64,000 nucleotides of DNA from NCBI RefSeq assembly GCF_003259505.1, contig NZ_QLLK01000016.1, positions 26,424-90,423 of the forward strand, read 5' to 3'. This document shows positions 25,708 through 35,403 of this stretch, piece after piece. The translations under genes and the position numbers were made by a program. Below the pieces are notes generated by a model. The model was given only the letters and a program-made list of their open reading frames with translations, was not told where the DNA came from and ran no database searches. This DNA is from Algoriphagus yeomjeoni (lineage in GTDB: Bacteria > Bacteroidota > Bacteroidia > Cytophagales > Cyclobacteriaceae). Each line of letters begins with the position of its first letter. The stretch's first letter is position 1.

Positions 25708-27129
25708 ATGAGTTCAGAAGCTAGCGCCGTTTGGAATGAATGTTTACGTGTTATCGAGCAACACGTCAATGAGCAGAGCTTTTCAACTTGGTTTAAACCT
25801 ATCAATCCCGTAAAACTTGAAGGCACTTCGTTGACTATTCAAGTTCCTAGTCAATTTTTCTACGAATGGCTGGAGGATAATTATGTGCAAGAGCTGAAAA
25901 TCGCTATTAAAACAACCCTGGGGCAAAGTGGGAGATTGGAATACGCAGTGGTTGTAGATCGAGGTAACTCTTCGAATCAACCTTATGTAGTTTCATTTCC
26001 CCAAGGGAATTCAGCAAGTAATAAGAAAACGCAAGTTCAGACTGAGCCTGACAAGACTCCTTTTGAGATGAAATCGCTAAATGCAGAAGCATTGACGAAT
26101 AGTAATCTAAATCCTACTTACACTTTTACCACCTATATAGAAGGGGATTGTAACCGGCTTGCACGATCTGCAGGATTTGCTGTTGCCACAAAGCCAGGAA
26201 TCACTTCCTTTAATCCCCTGATGGTTTATGGGGGAGTAGGTTTGGGAAAAACGCACTTAGTGCAGGCGATAGGGAATGAAATCAAAAACGGTCCGGATAA
26301 TAAATTCGTGCTGTACGTTTCCTCTGAGAAATTTGTAAATCAATTCATGGACTCCATCAAGGATGGAAATGTGAAAAGTTTCACCAATTTCTACATGCAA
26401 GTGGACGTGTTGATCATTGATGATATTCAGTTTTTGGCTGGAAAAGATAGAACTCAGGAGATGTTTTTCCATATTTTCAACCACCTCCATCAGAGTAAGA
26501 AGCAAATCATAATGACTTCAGATTGTCCGCCTAGGGATTTGAAAGGATTGGAGGAACGATTACTTTCCAGATTCAAATGGGGTTTGACGGCAGATCTACA
26601 AATGCCTGATTTCGAAACGAGGGTTGCGATTATTAGAAGGAAAATGCAGTCCGAAGGAATTATTATTCCTGATGATGTAGTAGAATACCTGGCTTACACC
26701 GTAGATACCAATGTGCGAGAGCTAGAAGGAATTCTTATTTCATTGATTGCGCATGCTTCACTGAACCGTGTTGAAATCAGTCTTGAGCTCGGTAAAACTG
26801 TGATGAAAAACATCATCAAGGACATTGAAACTGAGGTGGGAGTGGATTTTATTCAGAAGACAGTTTCTGAATATTATGGAATTGCGCTGGATGACTTGAA
26901 AGCAAAAACAAGAAAAAAGGAAATTGTGACTGCTCGGCAAGTTGCGATGTATTTTTGTAAGGAATTCACCAATCATTCTTTGAAATCAATAGGCTATCAC
27001 TTTGGAGGAAGAGATCATTCTACGGTCATCCATGCGGTGCAAACAGTGAATGATATCATGGAAACTGATACTTCTTTCCGAAATGCAGTGCTAGAGCTGA
27101 AGAAGAAATTCAAGATGCGGTCATATTAA
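25708..27129 (+). CDS. dnaA: chromosomal replication initiator protein DnaA
   Basis: A 473-residue protein with all four DnaA domains. Domain I (1-85) has FSTWFKPINPVKLEG. A linker is followed by the AAA+ domain, with Walker A GGVGLGKTH near residue 175, Walker B VLIIDDIQFLAGKDRTQE, and a box with ERLLSRFKWGLTADL. The C-terminal DNA-binding domain has RQVAMYFCKEFTNHSLKSIGYHFGGRDHSTVIHA, which contains the DnaA signature. It binds oriC and loads the helicase. dnaN and recF are not adjacent, as is common in Bacteroidota. Confidence 0.97.
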   Translation: MSSEASAVWNECLRVIEQHVNEQSFSTWFKPINPVKLEGTSLTIQVPSQFFYEWLEDNYVQELKIAIKTTLGQSGRLEYAVVVDRGNSSNQPYVVSFPQGNSASNKKTQVQTEPDKTPFEMKSLNAEALTNSNLNPTYTFTTYIEGDCNRLARSAGFAVATKPGITSFNPLMVYGGVGLGKTHLVQAIGNEIKNGPDNKFVLYVSSEKFVNQFMDSIKDGNVKSFTNFYMQVDVLIIDDIQFLAGKDRTQEMFFHIFNHLHQSKKQIIMTSDCPPRDLKGLEERLLSRFKWGLTADLQMPDFETRVAIIRRKMQSEGIIIPDDVVEYLAYTVDTNVRELEGILISLIAHASLNRVEISLELGKTVMKNIIKDIETEVGVDFIQKTVSEYYGIALDDLKAKTRKKEIVTARQVAMYFCKEFTNHSLKSIGYHFGGRDHSTVIHAVQTVNDIMETDTSFRNAVLELKKKFKMRSY

Positions 27130-27151
27130 TCTGGACGTTTTTAGCTTTTAA

Positions 27152-27568
27152 CTATTCGTTAAGCACTTTACCCATCGTATCTTCAAATCGCTGTAAAAGC
27201 CTAATGTAACGTTTCTGAATATTATCTATGAATTTCTCTTGCGTATCAATGTCATACACTGGGCTGTATTGAATTCTATCAATCACGATATCCAACCATG
27301 CTTTCCCATCATCGATTAATTCAGCGTGAAAAGCTTCCACTGTCAAATCCCTAGATCCGGAAAAAGGACCTTTTCCTATTTGCTTGAAATAATGGGTAAT
27401 CACATTCAGCGCCAACTCGTGCGTTGCTTCAAAATGACTCAAGAGATCCCTAGCTTGGGACTCGGTGAGTTTACCGTTTTTTGCTCTCTTCCCGTATTCG
27501 GTTAGGTCAACTAGTTCAGTACTAAATTCCTCTAAAAGAACTGCGCAGGATTTTGAGATAGTTTTCAT
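27152..27568 (-). CDS. HI0074-like nucleotidyltransferase substrate-binding protein (orphan)
   Basis: A 138-residue helical protein: LLSHFEATHELALNVITHYFKQIGKGPFSGSRDLTVEAFHAELIDDGKAWLDIVIDRIQYSPVYD. This is the pattern of the HI0074/HepT-like four-helix proteins that pair with minimal nucleotidyltransferases (FEFTFELAWK..., SPRDVIREAF, LEDRN.xxH). No nucleotidyltransferase gene lies on either side. Convergent with dnaA, 22 nt from its stop. The usual final histidine of the RNxxxH motif is replaced (RIQYSPVY), so an RNase activity of the HepT kind is doubtful. Confidence 0.65.
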   Translation of the reverse strand: MKTISKSCAVLLEEFSTELVDLTEYGKRAKNGKLTESQARDLLSHFEATHELALNVITHYFKQIGKGPFSGSRDLTVEAFHAELIDDGKAWLDIVIDRIQYSPVYDIDTQEKFIDNIQKRYIRLLQRFEDTMGKVLNE

Positions 27569-27988
27569 AATATGGGGCTATATTCTAACACTCTTAAAAT
27601 AATAAAATATGATGAATATTATATATTATTTAGTGAATGTTATTTAAATGTTAAAGAAGAAAAGCAGGTTTTGTATTTTTGGCACGGAAGAAAAAAAATA
27701 TTTTTTTATTAAAAACTGCAAAAGTAGGGGTGGCAATGAAAAGTCTGCTTTTTTGAATTTGAGCTTCAATTAGTGAAGAAAATTTAAATTTTATCAGCTA
27801 AAAAATTTGTTTGAGGGTCATATTCCATAGAAAAGTAATTGAGGAAAAGGCATTTTGCCAAATACTGGTAGATCCTACAGTCTGATGAAATTTGTACGGT
27901 TTCCGAAATTACATATATTTGTTCTGTACGATTATGAAACATTAACGTTTCAACTAAACATCAATCAACCAAATTAAACAAAACCTTT
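27569..27988. other. intergenic region upstream of the SusC operon
   Basis: A 420-bp A+T-rich region. It holds the leftward promoter of the HI0074-like gene and the rightward SusC promoter at 27891-27921. No further gene was seen. Confidence 0.5.
27891..27921 (+). promoter_or_regulatory. Bacteroidota-type promoter of the susCD operon
   Basis: TTTG (27891-27894), a 19-nt spacer and TATATTTG (27914-27921) fit the -33 TTTG / -7 TAnnTTTG consensus used by the primary sigma factor of Bacteroidota. The -7 box lies 67 nt upstream of the SusC start, leaving a leader of about 60 nt. Confidence 0.65.
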
Positions 27989-30900
27989 ATGAAGAAAATT
28001 TTACTATTTTCTTTCTTGATGGTCCTTACAGGTATTGCCTGGGCCCAGACCCGTACTATTGAAGGTACGGTGACGTCATCGACGGATGGAACCACATTAC
28101 CCGGAGTAAGTGTCCTCGTGAAAGGAACTCAAAACGGAACGATTACCGATATCGACGGTAAGTATCAGCTCACTGTACCAAGTACAGGAGGAGTGTTGGT
28201 ATTCTCTTTTGTAGGCATGACCTCTACAGAGATTGCGATTGGAAACCAATCAACCATTGACGCGCAGTTGGCAGATGATGTGACTCAACTAAACGAAGTG
28301 GTAGTAACTGCCTTGAACGTAGAGCGTGAGAAAAAGACCTTGGGTTATGCAACTCAAGAAGTAACTTCTGACAACCTACGTGTAGCTAGAGAGACAAACT
28401 TGAACGAAGCACTGGCAGGTAAAGTGTCAGGTGTACAAGTAATCTCTGGATCAGGTGCTAAATTTGGTGAAGCAGCTGTCCGTATTCGTGGTGTAAGAGG
28501 ATTCGGATCAAACTCTCCGCTATATGTAGTGGATGGTATTCCTACAGCAGATCCTGCTACTATCAACATGGACAACGTGCAGTCAATCAACGTATTGAAA
28601 GGCGCGAATGCATCCGCTCTTTACGGTTCTAGAGCTCGTGATGGTGTTATTTTGATCACCATGAAAAAAGCTAAGGCAGGTAGAATGAACATTGACTTCA
28701 ACAACACTACTACGTTTGAGAATGTCTCTGTTATGCCTAAGTATCAGAACCAATATGGTGGAGGTTACTCTCAGGAGTTTCAGACTTTCACCTTCAATCC
28801 AGCTACTGATGATCCAGCTTTGGCAGGTCTAAATGGAGCTTTGATTCCTGAATTTTATGCTGATGAGAGCTGGGGACCTAGAATGGACGGTCGTCAGGTA
28901 GCGCAGTGGGATGCATTCACACCAGGTACAGACACATATGGTCAGACTAGACCATGGTCTCCTAATCCTGACAACGTGAAAAACTTCTTTAACACGGGTG
29001 TAGCTCTTAACAACAGTTTATCAGTAAGTAAAGCAGGTGATGGATACAATATTACAGCTACGCTTTCTAACGTAAACCGTACTGGTGTACTTCCTAACAC
29101 TAAGCAAGAGAAAACTTTCTTGAACTTAAATGCAACTGTTGATCTTGCCAAAAACTTGACCTTGACTACACTTGCTAACTACAACAGAACTAATGTGTTT
29201 GGTAGCCTTACTGAAGGTTATCAAGGAGGTAGTATTGGACAAAACTTCAACCAGTGGTTCCAGAGACAATTGGACATGGATTTGTTGAAGAAGTATTACA
29301 GAATGCCTGATGGAAGATATACTAGCTGGAACATCAACTCAGCAAGAAATTCTAGACCATTGTACTGGAATAACCCATACACTGAGCAGTATGCCAACTT
29401 CTCTGAAAACACTAAGGATACTTATAGCGGTAAGTTCGGATTGACTTATGAGTTGATTGATGGGCTTTCTGTATCTGCTAATCTAAGTCGTTATTTTACT
29501 TCATATTTCTCTGACGGACGTACTGCTTCTGGAACATTAGATCTAGATTCTTATGGTCAAAGTAAATATCAACAAAAAGAGGATAATTATGAGTTTTTAG
29601 CTCAATACAATAAAGTGACTGAAAACTTCTCCGTATCAGCTTTGATCGGTGGAAACATTAGAATGGAGGAATACAGTTCAAATAGTATTTCTACTGCTGG
29701 TGGACTTTCTGTTCCTAATTTGTATAATATCAGTGCTTCAGTTGATAGACCTAATGCTTCTAATTACTTCAGTCAGCGTCAGGTAAATTCAATCTTTGCT
29801 CAAGCTAGCTTTGGTTGGAAAGAAATTGTTTTTGTGGATGGATCTATTCGTCGTGATTACGATTCTGTTCTACCTACGACAAGTAATGCATTTACTTATC
29901 CAGCGGTTTCTGCATCATTCATTTTCTCTGAATTGTTGCCAAACACCAACATCCTTTCTTTTGGTAAACTACGTGCTGGTTATGCTGAAGTAGGTGGAGA
30001 GCTTAATCCATATCAGTTGGATCCGGCGTTTTCTCTAGGAACTCCTTACAACGGAAATCCTACGATGACTTATCCAAATTCTTTGATTGATCCTAATCTT
30101 CGTGCTTCCACTACAGGTGCACTTGAAGGAGGTATCGAATTAGCGTTCTTGCAAGGTAGAATTAGAACTGATTTCTCTTACTACTACTATGATAACACGA
30201 ATGAGATCCTAAGTACAGAGGTGCCAAGTACAACTGGTATTTCTTCCTACACAATCAATGCAGGTAAAACCTTTACTAGAGGTTGGGATGCAACAATCGG
30301 AGGTACTCCAGTGCAAACTGCTAACTTCAATTGGGATGTTAACTTCAACATCGCAAGAAGTAGAAACGTAATCGAAGAAATCTATCCAGGAATCGATGCG
30401 ATCCAACTTGTTAACGGTTTCCTTGGAAACCGTGTAGCTGGTGGATGGGGATCTATCTCAGCCAGAGCTAAAGTAGGCGAAGAATGGGGAACTATCATCG
30501 GTGAAAAATTCCAAAGAGACGAAGCTGGAAACATCCTAATCGATGAAGATGGCTATCCAATGACTGAGCAAAACCAAGTTTTGGGTACAGTACTTCCTGA
30601 TTATACCGGTGGTATTTTTAATAGAGTGACTTATAAAGGTTTTGAATTAAGTTTCACTATTGATTGGCAAATGGGTGGTAAAATCAACTCTATCACCAAT
30701 ATGTTTAACGCATACTCAGGTCTAGGTGAAATGACTGTAGGTAATAACGACAGAGGTACTCCAATGCGTGATCCAGTAGCAGATGGTGGTGGGTTGAGAT
30801 TCGACGGTGTTTTTGCTGACGGTACTGAAAATAACATCTATCTAGAAGCATCTGAATACTTTAAATCTCAATTTGCACTTCATGAGGCTTGGGTTTATGA

Positions 30901-31162
30901 CGCAAGTTATGTGAAGCTACGTGAAATCAGATTGGGTTACAGCCTTCCACAGTCGCTTCTTCAGCGCACAAATTTTGTAAGAACTGCTTCCTTTGCAGTA
31001 GTTGCAAACAACCCTTGGTTGATTAAGACTAATGTACCTGGTTTGGATCCTTCTCAAGTGAGTGGTGATACTAGAAACTCCAGAAACAATGGTGCATGGG
31101 TAGATTCAGGTCAATTGCCTGCTACTCGTTCTATCGGTTTTGACATTCGTCTAGGATTCTAA
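27989..31162 (+). CDS. SusC/RagA-type TonB-linked outer-membrane transporter
   Basis: A 1057-residue protein with signal peptide MKKILLFSFLMVLTGIAWA. The carboxypeptidase D-like domain (about 22-100) has TLPGVSVLVKGTQNGTITDIDGKYQL. The plug domain (about 115-225) has GKVSGVQVISGSGAKFGEAAVRIRGVRGFGSNSPLYVVDGIP and ends LYGSRARDGVILITMKKAK. The large barrel ends RSIGFDIRLGF. It would form the gated pore of a nutrient importer with the SusD lipoprotein encoded 11 nt downstream. No glycoside hydrolase or peptidase accompanies the pair, so the substrate cannot be assigned. Confidence 0.95.
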   Translation: MKKILLFSFLMVLTGIAWAQTRTIEGTVTSSTDGTTLPGVSVLVKGTQNGTITDIDGKYQLTVPSTGGVLVFSFVGMTSTEIAIGNQSTIDAQLADDVTQLNEVVVTALNVEREKKTLGYATQEVTSDNLRVARETNLNEALAGKVSGVQVISGSGAKFGEAAVRIRGVRGFGSNSPLYVVDGIPTADPATINMDNVQSINVLKGANASALYGSRARDGVILITMKKAKAGRMNIDFNNTTTFENVSVMPKYQNQYGGGYSQEFQTFTFNPATDDPALAGLNGALIPEFYADESWGPRMDGRQVAQWDAFTPGTDTYGQTRPWSPNPDNVKNFFNTGVALNNSLSVSKAGDGYNITATLSNVNRTGVLPNTKQEKTFLNLNATVDLAKNLTLTTLANYNRTNVFGSLTEGYQGGSIGQNFNQWFQRQLDMDLLKKYYRMPDGRYTSWNINSARNSRPLYWNNPYTEQYANFSENTKDTYSGKFGLTYELIDGLSVSANLSRYFTSYFSDGRTASGTLDLDSYGQSKYQQKEDNYEFLAQYNKVTENFSVSALIGGNIRMEEYSSNSISTAGGLSVPNLYNISASVDRPNASNYFSQRQVNSIFAQASFGWKEIVFVDGSIRRDYDSVLPTTSNAFTYPAVSASFIFSELLPNTNILSFGKLRAGYAEVGGELNPYQLDPAFSLGTPYNGNPTMTYPNSLIDPNLRASTTGALEGGIELAFLQGRIRTDFSYYYYDNTNEILSTEVPSTTGISSYTINAGKTFTRGWDATIGGTPVQTANFNWDVNFNIARSRNVIEEIYPGIDAIQLVNGFLGNRVAGGWGSISARAKVGEEWGTIIGEKFQRDEAGNILIDEDGYPMTEQNQVLGTVLPDYTGGIFNRVTYKGFELSFTIDWQMGGKINSITNMFNAYSGLGEMTVGNNDRGTPMRDPVADGGGLRFDGVFADGTENNIYLEASEYFKSQFALHEAWVYDASYVKLREIRLGYSLPQSLLQRTNFVRTASFAVVANNPWLIKTNVPGLDPSQVSGDTRNSRNNGAWVDSGQLPATRSIGFDIRLGF

Positions 31163-31173
31163 ATTAAAGAAAC

Positions 31174-32637
31174 ATGAAAAATTCAATTTCAAAATATATA
31201 CTTGTAGGGATGATTGCCGTAGGGGTGACATCTTGTGATCTGGGAGATTTTGGTGATACCAACGTCAACCCAAATCAGACTACAACAGCTATCCCTTCTT
31301 CGCTTTTGACCAACTCAATCAACGGGCTGAAGGGTACTATAGATGATCCTACTGGATCTCTATATTCCCAATATCTAGCAAACTCTCAATACACCAGTGC
31401 TGATAACTATCAGACGATTATTTTCAATTACGGTGGGTATTATAGCGGAGTGTTGATGGATTTGGAGCAAATCATCATCATGAATAGTAATGAGGAAACT
31501 AAATCTGAAGCTTCCCTTTATGGTTCAAATGCGAATCAGATCGCTGTTGCTCAAATTCTTCAGTCGTACTATTTCAATTTCATTACTGACAGATGGGGTG
31601 ATATTCCTTATTCTGAGGCTTTGAATATTGATGAGGGAATTCGTCAGCCTTCTTTTGATCCTCAATCAGAAGTTTACGCTGGGGTTTTGGCTACTTTGAA
31701 AACAGCCCAGGCTAATATTTCTTCTACCGCTCCTGTACAAGGTGATATCCTTTTTGACGGGGATATGGACATGTGGAGAAAGTTTGCTAATACCATCAGA
31801 ATGAAAATGGCGTTGAGAATGTCTGAGGTGGATCCTACCACAGCAGCTGCCGAATTTGCTTCTGCTATCAATGATGGTGTGATTGCATTAGACAATAGCG
31901 AGAACATTTTCTACGCAAACTTGCCTGAAGCAGCTTTCCAAAATGCGTGGTTTGCACGTTTTCTCACTCGTCGTGATTACGCTGTTGCTAATACCTTAGT
32001 AGACAGAATGCAGACTATTGCAAACGGCGGTGTACTTAACGCTACCATGGACCCTAGACTTCCTGAATATGCGGATCCTACTGACATCGGAGGTAAGTAT
32101 GTTGGTATGCCTTACGGACTTAGTGAAGCTAGAGCTGGTGCTATTTCTAACTCAGATGTTTCTTTCTTGAATGCTGATTTAAGAGCACAAGCTGCTCCAA
32201 ACTACATCTTTACATCTGCTCAGGTATTGTTTTCAATGGCTGAAGCTGTACAAAGAGGCTGGATTTCAGGTGATGCTGAAGCGCTTTACTACCAAGGTAT
32301 TGAAGCTTCTCTTGATCAATACGGTGTAGCAGATGGATATGCTGCTTACATTGCTAATACGTACGTGCAGTTTGATGCTTCTAAAGCTGTCGAGCAAATC
32401 GTCACTCAGAAATGGATTGCTAACTACCTAAATGGTTACGAATCATGGGCTGAATGGAGAAGAACAGGTTATCCTGATTTGCAGCCAGGTGAGGATGCTT
32501 TGAATGATAGCAAGCAAATCCCAGTACGTCAAGCTTATCCTTTATTTGAGCTGAACCTTAACTCAACCAACTACGATGCTGTAGTTGCACGTCAAGGTGC
32601 TGATGGATTGGATACACCAGTATGGTGGGATAAATAA
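31174..32637 (+). CDS. SusD/RagB-type surface lipoprotein
   Basis: A 487-residue lipoprotein (lipobox VTSCD near residue 20). The sequence fits the SusD-like_2 group: GDFGDTNVNPNQTT at the mature N-terminus, SYYFNFITDRWGDIPYSEAL, TPR-like helices, ANTIRMKMALRMSEVDP, and YLNGYESWAEWRRTGYPDL near the C-terminus. It should act as the lid over the SusC pore. It is cotranscribed with susC and followed by a strong terminator. Confidence 0.93.
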   Translation: MKNSISKYILVGMIAVGVTSCDLGDFGDTNVNPNQTTTAIPSSLLTNSINGLKGTIDDPTGSLYSQYLANSQYTSADNYQTIIFNYGGYYSGVLMDLEQIIIMNSNEETKSEASLYGSNANQIAVAQILQSYYFNFITDRWGDIPYSEALNIDEGIRQPSFDPQSEVYAGVLATLKTAQANISSTAPVQGDILFDGDMDMWRKFANTIRMKMALRMSEVDPTTAAAEFASAINDGVIALDNSENIFYANLPEAAFQNAWFARFLTRRDYAVANTLVDRMQTIANGGVLNATMDPRLPEYADPTDIGGKYVGMPYGLSEARAGAISNSDVSFLNADLRAQAAPNYIFTSAQVLFSMAEAVQRGWISGDAEALYYQGIEASLDQYGVADGYAAYIANTYVQFDASKAVEQIVTQKWIANYLNGYESWAEWRRTGYPDLQPGEDALNDSKQIPVRQAYPLFELNLNSTNYDAVVARQGADGLDTPVWWDK

Positions 32638-32655
32638 TACTAACTAAATATCATA

Positions 32656-32690
32656 AAATGCCATCTACAATTTGTGGATGGCATTTTTAT
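32656..32690 (+). terminator. rho-independent terminator after susD
   Basis: AAATGCCATC-TACAATTTGTG-GATGGCATTT with a T run ends the SusC/SusD operon. It lies just before the start of the next TonB receptor gene. Confidence 0.85.
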
Positions 32691-32704
32691 GCTTCATATT
32701 CTAT

Positions 32705-35401
32705 ATGAAAGAAAAACTACTTCCACTACTTGTATTTTTAGTACTTTTTAATACAACTTTTCTCTTGGGTCAATCAGTCGAAAAAACTATTGTCTTTGAT
32801 GAAAATTATGTAGAAACACCACTTCCAGAAGTTTTGGAAGACCTTGAAAACCAATCCAAAATTCGTTTTTTCTATAAAGAAGAATGGGGGATAGATGCTT
32901 TCCTAATCAATGGGATGAAGGGGCAAGATGCAGTTGAAACCATCAATAGCTTGCTGAGCACGTATGGTTTTAGTATAGTTCCTTATAAGGATCTCTTAGT
33001 CTTGGTAAACCAAGAAGGCCTTGATGCCTACCGATATGAGCAATGGGATGAAGATGATCTTAATCTTAAAGAATACCAATTAATAGGTACTGGCAAACCG
33101 GAAAATTCCAATTTGCCGGTGACCCTCACCGGTCAAATCACAGACGCAGGTGAAAATGAAGCATTAATAGGAGCTAGTATTCAAGTAGTAGATAGTTCCG
33201 AAGGAGTAGTGACTGATTTGGATGGTAACTATGAATTAACCATCATCCCCGGTAAATATAAATTACTTGTGCAATATGCTGGATATGAGCCAAAGTCTAT
33301 TGATGTTCAGGTAATTAACTCCGGTGAATTAAATGTGGCACTTTTTAATGAAACATTGAAGCTGGAAGAATTCACGATCACTGCAAGGAGTCAGGATGTT
33401 TCAGTTTCTGAGAAAATTGCCGGTCGGGAGATTTTGGATATTGCCGTGATCAAGAGCTTACCTACGTTTATGGGAGAGGTAGATCCTATCAAAAGCCTGA
33501 TATCTCTTCCAGGTGTCAGTTCTGTAGGAGAAGGCTCTTCGGGATTTAATGTGCGAGGTGGTGATCCTGGCCAAAATCTAGTGATGATGGACGGCGCAAT
33601 AGTATACAATAGCTCACATTTATTTGGCTTTTTTGGGGCTTTTAATTCTGATCTGATCAGAGATGTGGAAATTTACAAGGGTGGCGGGCCAGCCAATTAT
33701 GGAGGAAGAGTTTCTTCTGTGCTTAATGTAAATCTCCGAAATGGGAATTCCCAAGGCATCGATGTACAAGGTGGCATAGGATTGATTTCATCCAGGCTCT
33801 TGGTAGAAGGGCCATTAAATAAGGATAAAACAACTTTTCTCCTCTCAGGAAGAACAGCATATCCTAACTGGATGCTGAAGCAAATGAAAGATCCTGATCT
33901 GTATCAAAGTGCAGCTGGATTTTATGATGTGAACTTCAAAATAAACCACACCATTGATGAAAATAATGTCCTCACTTTTTCCAGTTACCTAAGCGATGAC
34001 AATTTCGAATTTGCTTCCGATACAGCATATGTATGGAAAACCAAGCTTGGAATTCTAAAATGGGCACATCGATTCAGCAACAAGTTCCTGATGCAAACGC
34101 AGGTGGTAGTAAGTGATTTTCAAAGCAATATTAGAAATACTCAAGAAAGCTACGACTTCGACTACACTTCGGGTATTGTAAACTACCAAGGGAAAGTCGA
34201 TTTCTCATATGAATTGGGCACAGCTCATAAATTGGATTTTGGCATAAGTTCACTTTACTATTCATTTAACAATGGGGATTTTAATCCGGGTTCAGAGAAT
34301 ACTACTTCTGAAGAAATCCACATACCTGAAGAGTATGCTTTGGAAAGTGCTATCTATCTAAATGATGAATTTGTTATATCACCTAAGGCTTCGCTTGTCT
34401 ATGGTATTCGAGTATCTAATTACCTGGCCCTCGGTGGAAGCTATTATGATTTTGATCCAACCCAGCCTAAGTCCACGGCGACGATTACTGATACCTTGAG
34501 TTTTGGTCAAAGTGAGGTAGCCAAAACCTACATAGGCTTTGAGCCTAGAGCATCTTTTCGCTGGCTCGTAACACCTTCCAGTTCTTTGAAGCTAAGCTAC
34601 TACCGAACTAATCAGTACATTCATTTGATATCCAATACTGCCGCGATTTCTCCGGTAAATTATTGGAAATCCTCTGGCTACAATCTTTCACCTTCTATTG
34701 CAGACCAGTACACTATTGGCCTTTTTAAAAATTGGAAGGATAACCTCTTCGAAATATCAGTAGAGGGATATTATAAGAATATTCAGCAGGTGGTAGATTA
34801 TAAAAATGCAGCTTCTATTTTACTCAATGAGAACCTCGATGCAGACCTTATTCAAGGTGAAGGGCGTGCGTATGGTGCAGAATTCTTGTTACGGAAAAAT
34901 CGCGGAAAACTAACCGGATGGTTGGGATACACCTATTCGAGAAGCTTGAGGAAGTTTGATGAGTCTGCATTTGAGGAGGAAAAGATTAATGGAGGCGATT
35001 TCTTTGCTGCCAACTATGACAAGCCCCATGATATTTCATTGGTAATGAATTATAAGGTAAGTAGAAGGTTTGCGATGAACTTAAACTTCGCTTATTCTAC
35101 AGGAAGGCCGATCACAGTTCCAGTTTCAAAATTCCAATACGAAGACATTCTTTCTGTCTTGAATTTCTCAGACAGAAATCAATATCGTGTACCGGATTAC
35201 CATAGACTAGACTTGTCTTTTACCCTGAAAAGTGGTCTGAAAAAGGAGAAAGTGATTGACGGAGAGTGGGTATTCTCTGTGTATAACGTCTATGGGCGGA
35301 AAAACCCGTTCTCAGTGTACTTCACGCAGCGAGGAAATGCATTTCAGCTTTCGGTTCTGGGTAGTGCATTCCCATCTATCTCTTACAATTTTAAATTATA
35401 A
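32705..35401 (+). CDS. TonB-dependent receptor with N-terminal STN and carboxypeptidase-like domains
   Basis: An 898-residue protein. The ATG at 32705 opens a signal peptide (MKEKLLPLLVFLVLFNTTFLLGQ), and an upstream ATG at 32672 falls inside the terminator. The order is: secretin/TonB short N-terminal domain (about 40-100, TPLPEVLEDLENQSKIRFFYKEEW), carboxypeptidase D-like domain (about 140-225), plug (VDPIKSLISLPGVSSVGEGSSGFNVRGGDPGQNLVMMDGA) and barrel. An STN domain often signals to a FecR/sigma pair, but none is adjacent. The plug resembles receptors paired with DUF4249 proteins, which is the next gene. Confidence 0.92.
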   Translation: MKEKLLPLLVFLVLFNTTFLLGQSVEKTIVFDENYVETPLPEVLEDLENQSKIRFFYKEEWGIDAFLINGMKGQDAVETINSLLSTYGFSIVPYKDLLVLVNQEGLDAYRYEQWDEDDLNLKEYQLIGTGKPENSNLPVTLTGQITDAGENEALIGASIQVVDSSEGVVTDLDGNYELTIIPGKYKLLVQYAGYEPKSIDVQVINSGELNVALFNETLKLEEFTITARSQDVSVSEKIAGREILDIAVIKSLPTFMGEVDPIKSLISLPGVSSVGEGSSGFNVRGGDPGQNLVMMDGAIVYNSSHLFGFFGAFNSDLIRDVEIYKGGGPANYGGRVSSVLNVNLRNGNSQGIDVQGGIGLISSRLLVEGPLNKDKTTFLLSGRTAYPNWMLKQMKDPDLYQSAAGFYDVNFKINHTIDENNVLTFSSYLSDDNFEFASDTAYVWKTKLGILKWAHRFSNKFLMQTQVVVSDFQSNIRNTQESYDFDYTSGIVNYQGKVDFSYELGTAHKLDFGISSLYYSFNNGDFNPGSENTTSEEIHIPEEYALESAIYLNDEFVISPKASLVYGIRVSNYLALGGSYYDFDPTQPKSTATITDTLSFGQSEVAKTYIGFEPRASFRWLVTPSSSLKLSYYRTNQYIHLISNTAAISPVNYWKSSGYNLSPSIADQYTIGLFKNWKDNLFEISVEGYYKNIQQVVDYKNAASILLNENLDADLIQGEGRAYGAEFLLRKNRGKLTGWLGYTYSRSLRKFDESAFEEEKINGGDFFAANYDKPHDISLVMNYKVSRRFAMNLNFAYSTGRPITVPVSKFQYEDILSVLNFSDRNQYRVPDYHRLDLSFTLKSGLKKEKVIDGEWVFSVYNVYGRKNPFSVYFTQRGNAFQLSVLGSAFPSISYNFKL

Positions 35402-35403
35402 AG

